This document shows, in pieces, positions 5,456 through 8,284 of a stretch of DNA of 8,284 bases (position 1 is the first letter of the stretch; every line of letters begins with the position of its first letter). The stretch is from contig JAHIIS010000087.1 of NCBI GenBank assembly GCA_018899075.1, positions 1 to 8,284 of the forward strand, in the 5' to 3' direction. The position numbers and the translations under genes are program-made. Under the pieces are notes generated by a model. That model was not told where the DNA came from. It saw only the letters and a program-made list of their open reading frames with translations, and made no database searches. The DNA comes from Candidatus Omnitrophota bacterium. Lineage in GTDB: Bacteria > Omnitrophota > Gorgyraeia > JAFGHF01.

Positions 5456-6745
5456 ATGGCACATATCCGCTCTTTTCGCGGCATCCTTTACAATCCGCGC
5501 AAGATTAAAAACATCGCTAAAGTCTTCACCGAGCCTTACGATGTGATTAGCTCTCTTGAGCAGGCGGCCTACCATAAGAGCCACCCTTACAATATAATCC
5601 GCCTTATTCTGGGAAAGCGCCATCCCGCCGATAACAGTAAAAATAACCGCTACACAAGAGCCCGTAAATATTTTGCGGATTGGATTAAGAAAGATATTCT
5701 ACTGCGCGACAAAGGAGAAAACATCTATATCTACGCGCAGACTTTCCCCCATAATAATAGAACAAAGACGCGCACGGGATTTATCATTTTGTTGAAAATA
5801 GAGGACTTTGCCAAAAATGCTATTTTACCTCACGAAAATACCAGGTCTTACGCGGTGCAGGAGCGCCTGAAACTTTTACAGGAAACAGGCGCCAATCTCA
5901 GCCCTATTTTTGCCTTGTTTTGCGAGCCGCAGGGCAGAATAAATAAATTATTAAGCCGGCACAAAAGAGGCCAGCGGCCTTGTATCGTTATTAAGAAGGA
6001 CGAAGTCTTACACAGGATATGGCGGATGAGCGATAAAAGAAAAATTACGGCGGTTCAGAAGCTGCTTAGGGATAAGCAAATCTTTATTGCCGACGGCCAT
6101 CACCGTTATGAAGCGGCGCTGAATTACAAGCTCCAAATGCAAAAAAAGAAAAGAGGCGCCGCCAGGGCCGCCCCCTTTAATTACGTAATGACTTATTTAG
6201 TAGCCACAGACGACCCGGGCCTGACTATTCTGCCTACCCACAGGGCGATAAAGGTTAAGGGCGGGTTTAAACTGCAGGAGATTATCTCAAAATTAAGAAA
6301 GGCCTTTGAGCTGCGCAGGTTTTCTACGTCGGATGAGTTGTTTTCTTATATGCGCGAAAGCCCTGCGGCAGCCCGTGTATTCGGCGCCTGTTTCGGAAAA
6401 AATAAATTTTGGGGATTAAAATTAAAAAGCGCCGGAATTGTTTACAAAATTATAGACGAAGATAAACAAAGCTTTCACAAAGGCCTGGACGTGAGCATCC
6501 TGCACAGCCTTGTAATCGAACGCATCCTGAATATTGCCCCTTTTGAGAAGAATATCTACTATACCAGGGACGCCCAGGAGTGCATAAAATTGGTCAGCGA
6601 AGATAAATATCAGGCCGCCTTTTTTCTCAGGCCCTTGAGGGTAACGCAGGTTAAAAGGGCGGCTTGCGCGGGGCGTAAGATGCCCCATAAATCTACTTAT
6701 TTTTATCCCAAGCTGCTCACGGGATTGGTTATCAATAAGTTATAA
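5456..6745 (+). CDS. DUF1015 family protein
   Basis: The 429-residue protein matches the DUF1015 family along its length. It begins with an RSFRGILYNP segment and TEPYDVIS (25-32), corresponding to the family PPYDVIS motif. The central signature IADGHHRYEAALNYK surrounds residues 211-225 (A-D-G-H-H-R-Y-E at 212-219). It ends with the expected MPHKSTYFYPKLLTGLV segment. No signal peptide or membrane segment is seen, so it is probably cytoplasmic. The biochemical function is not established. The conserved DGHHRYE motif has the look of a metal- or phosphate-binding active site, but that is inference. A Shine-Dalgarno-like GAGGG at 5443-5447 sits eight bases before ATG 5456, and the gene begins three bases after the VanZ-like stop. 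It is basic and lysine/arginine rich. Confidence 0.93.
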   Translation: MAHIRSFRGILYNPRKIKNIAKVFTEPYDVISSLEQAAYHKSHPYNIIRLILGKRHPADNSKNNRYTRARKYFADWIKKDILLRDKGENIYIYAQTFPHNNRTKTRTGFIILLKIEDFAKNAILPHENTRSYAVQERLKLLQETGANLSPIFALFCEPQGRINKLLSRHKRGQRPCIVIKKDEVLHRIWRMSDKRKITAVQKLLRDKQIFIADGHHRYEAALNYKLQMQKKKRGAARAAPFNYVMTYLVATDDPGLTILPTHRAIKVKGGFKLQEIISKLRKAFELRRFSTSDELFSYMRESPAAARVFGACFGKNKFWGLKLKSAGIVYKIIDEDKQSFHKGLDVSILHSLVIERILNIAPFEKNIYYTRDAQECIKLVSEDKYQAAFFLRPLRVTQVKRAACAGRKMPHKSTYFYPKLLTGLVINKL

Positions 6746-6749
6746 AAAG

Positions 6750-7595
6750 ATGCCCTTATTCGGAAAATCCAAATATACATTTGTTAACCTGGTCAAAAAG
6801 AAGGACATACCTCACGGGCTCTGGACGAAGTGCCCCGACTGCGCAGAGTTGATTTATAATAAGGCCCTGAAAGAAAACTTAAGAGTCTGTAAAAAATGTA
6901 ATTATCATTTTACCCTGGGCGCCCAGGAGAGGATATCTTTACTAATAGATAAGGGAAGTTTTGAAGAAGCGGAATCCCGGCTAAAGCCAACGGACCCTCT
7001 TAATTTTCAGGGCCCCAAAAGCTACAAGCAAAAGTTAGTTGAAGAGAAAGAGAAGACAGGCCTCTCCGACGCCTGTATAGTAGGAGAAGGCCGGATAAAT
7101 GGGCGGAGATTGGTTCTGGGAGTGACCGACTCCCGGTTCATGATGGGGTCAATGGGCTCGGTGGTGGGTGAGAAATTGACGCGGGCGATTGAGCTGGCCA
7201 CAAGTTCAAGGCTTCCTTTAATCATTGTTTCCGGCTCGGGGGGCGGCGCAAGAATGCAGGAAGGGATGTTGTCTTTGATGCAAATGGCCAAAACCTCTGC
7301 TGCCCTTTCCCGGCACGCAAGCGCAGGCCTTTTGTTTATTTCTGTCCTTACCAACCCCACTATGGCGGGAATAATGGCCAGTTTTGCTTCTTTAGGCGAC
7401 GTTATCATTGCCGAGCCCAAGGCCCTCATTGGCTTTACCGGGCCGCGGGTGATTGAGCACACCATCAGGCAGAGATTGCCCGAGGGCTTTCAGAGTTCGG
7501 AATTCCTGCTTGAGCACGGCTTAATCGATATGATAATTGCCCGAAAGAATTTGAAGGATACACTATCGTTACTCTTGAAGTATTTGGGAGGCTAA
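6750..7595 (+). CDS. accD: Acetyl-CoA carboxylase carboxyltransferase subunit beta
   Basis: AccD is the beta half of the carboxyltransferase that moves CO2 from biotin to acetyl-CoA to make malonyl-CoA, the first committed step of fatty acid synthesis. It works in the cytoplasm with AccA. The N-terminal zinc ribbon has C28, C31, C47 and C50 (KCPDC, CKKC). The crotonase-fold core shows [13 protein letters not shown] (130-142), the oxyanion-loop motif GGARMQEG (165-172), and [21 protein letters not shown] with [15 protein letters not shown] after it. The 281 residues are normal or slightly short. Two small departures are one extra Gly in the [12 protein letters not shown] loop, compared with the common [11 protein letters not shown], and [16 protein letters not shown] in place of the usual DPTTGGVTASFAMLGD-like wording. 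No accA, accB or accC lies in the window. It starts four bases after the DUF1015 stop with only a weak ribosome site. Confidence 0.96.
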   Translation: MPLFGKSKYTFVNLVKKKDIPHGLWTKCPDCAELIYNKALKENLRVCKKCNYHFTLGAQERISLLIDKGSFEEAESRLKPTDPLNFQGPKSYKQKLVEEKEKTGLSDACIVGEGRINGRRLVLGVTDSRFMMGSMGSVVGEKLTRAIELATSSRLPLIIVSGSGGGARMQEGMLSLMQMAKTSAALSRHASAGLLFISVLTNPTMAGIMASFASLGDVIIAEPKALIGFTGPRVIEHTIRQRLPEGFQSSEFLLEHGLIDMIIARKNLKDTLSLLLKYLGG

Positions 7596-7596
7596 A

Positions 7597-8284
7597 ATGG
7601 CGCAGGTAAGTTTAAGAAACGTAAGTAAAATCTTTCCTCCGGATGTGGTGGCGGTCAAGGATGTAAGCCTGGGGGTGGAGAACAAGGAATTCCTGGCGCT
7701 GGTCGGCCCTTCGGGCTGCGGAAAATCAACCACATTGCGGATGATTGCCGGCCTTGAGAGGGCAACGCGGGGCGAAGTTTACATCGGCGATAAAATGGTA
7801 AACGAGGTTCCCGCAAAAGACAGGAATATTGCGATGGTCTTTCAGAATTACGCCCTTTATCCCCATATGACGGTATATGAGAATATGGCCTTTGGCCTGA
7901 GACTGCGCAGATACCCCAGGGTTGAGATTAAAAAGAGGGTGGTTGAGGCAGCCCAGATTTTAGGGATTAAGCCTCTTCTGGAAAGAAAGCCGCGCGAGCT
8001 CTCCGGAGGACAGAGGCAGAGGGTGGCTGTGGGAAGGGCCATTGTGCGCAAGCCCCTGGCCTTTCTGTTTGACGAGCCTTTAAGTAATCTGGATGCAAAG
8101 TTTCGCGTGCAGATGAGGACCGAAATAAGCAAGCTCCATATAAGATTGCAGGCGACAATGATTTATGTAACCCATGACCAGATAGAAGCGATGACAATGG
8201 GAGACCGTATCGTCGTAATGAAAGACGGCATAATTCACCAGACTGCCGACCCCATCACTCTTTACGATAAGCCCATAAATAAAT
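7597..8284 (+). CDS. ABC transporter ATP-binding protein, MalK/UgpC-type (partial, 3' end outside window)
   Basis: The frame is open from ATG 7597 to the end of the window, 229 codons plus one base. A good ribosome site, GGGAGG at 7585-7590, lies six bases upstream and one base separates the ATG from the accD stop. All motifs of an ABC ATPase are present: Walker [10 protein letters not shown] (37-45), Q-loop Q83 in [14 protein letters not shown], signature LSGGQRQR (135-142), Walker B ending in FDEP (158-161), D-loop SNLDAK (163-168) and H-loop TH (192-193). Wording such as [27 protein letters not shown] and [20 protein letters not shown] is typical of the carbohydrate-importer CUT1 group (MalK, UgpC, MsmK). 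That group drives uptake of sugars or glycerol-3-phosphate with two membrane permeases. The regulatory TOBE/OB domains expected at the C-terminus are cut off, so the substrate cannot be told. Confidence 0.94.
   Translation, partial: MAQVSLRNVSKIFPPDVVAVKDVSLGVENKEFLALVGPSGCGKSTTLRMIAGLERATRGEVYIGDKMVNEVPAKDRNIAMVFQNYALYPHMTVYENMAFGLRLRRYPRVEIKKRVVEAAQILGIKPLLERKPRELSGGQRQRVAVGRAIVRKPLAFLFDEPLSNLDAKFRVQMRTEISKLHIRLQATMIYVTHDQIEAMTMGDRIVVMKDGIIHQTADPITLYDKPINK

Noticed and set aside
314..8197. Many open frames on the minus strand and in other plus-strand frames, for example 7022-7465, 3351-3743 and 2351-2668
   Set aside because: Each lies opposite or within a well-recognised gene, shows no family motif, and is expected by chance in this codon usage.
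1..8284. tRNA, rRNA, CRISPR arrays, transposases, attachment sites
   Set aside because: Nearly all bases are covered by recognised genes and no repeats or RNA-gene patterns were seen. The only gap near 100 bases is 1592-1691, described above.

Overview
The window is a tightly packed stretch of bacterial DNA with every recognisable gene on the + strand. It carries the class I heat-shock (DnaK chaperone) operon followed by a run of short-spaced housekeeping and accessory genes. No RNA genes, mobile elements, CRISPR arrays or integration sites were seen. Base composition is roughly balanced, and I see no sign of recently transferred DNA. The organism is a bacterium. The DnaK is the short type without the N-terminal-quadrant insertion typical of proteobacteria, and its wording recalls archaeal (Thermoplasma-like) DnaK. 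The combination of genes would fit an uncultured candidate phylum such as Omnitrophota, but that placement is a guess from memory and not a result.

Layout. Positions 1-258 hold the 3' end of a GTPase gene, most likely hflX. A good sigma-70 type promoter (255-284), whose -35 box overlaps the hflX stop codon, is followed at once by a perfect CIRCE operator (291-317). Then come hrcA (333-1106), grpE (1091-1591, overlapping hrcA by 16 bases), a 100-base gap holding a strong hairpin (1632-1666), dnaK (1692-3620) and dnaJ (3621-4781). dnaJ begins on the base after the dnaK stop. Downstream are an FmdB-type zinc-ribbon gene (4801-5091), a VanZ-like membrane protein gene (5084-5452), a DUF1015 gene (5456-6745), accD (6750-7595) and the 5' part of an ABC transporter ATPase gene (7597-end). 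Gaps between genes are 0-19 bases apart from the grpE-dnaK gap, so much of the set could be one transcription unit. No intrinsic terminator was seen.

How they work together. HrcA should bind CIRCE and repress its own operon, which encodes the DnaK-DnaJ-GrpE folding machine. The genes after dnaJ have no obvious chaperone role and may simply ride on the same transcript.

Most notable: dnaJ is broken by a single in-frame TAG at 4032-4034, exactly where the G/F-rich linker meets the C-terminal substrate-binding region. The reading frame is otherwise intact on both sides, with all four zinc motifs present. TAG ends none of the nine genes whose ends are visible (5 TGA, 4 TAA). Sequencing error or a nonsense mutation is the simplest reading, but amber readthrough, recoding or a genuinely split DnaJ deserve a check. 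Other points of interest are an HrcA about 85 residues shorter than usual that lacks its central region, the hairpin inside the operon, and a slippage-prone six-unit repeat encoding the end of DnaK.
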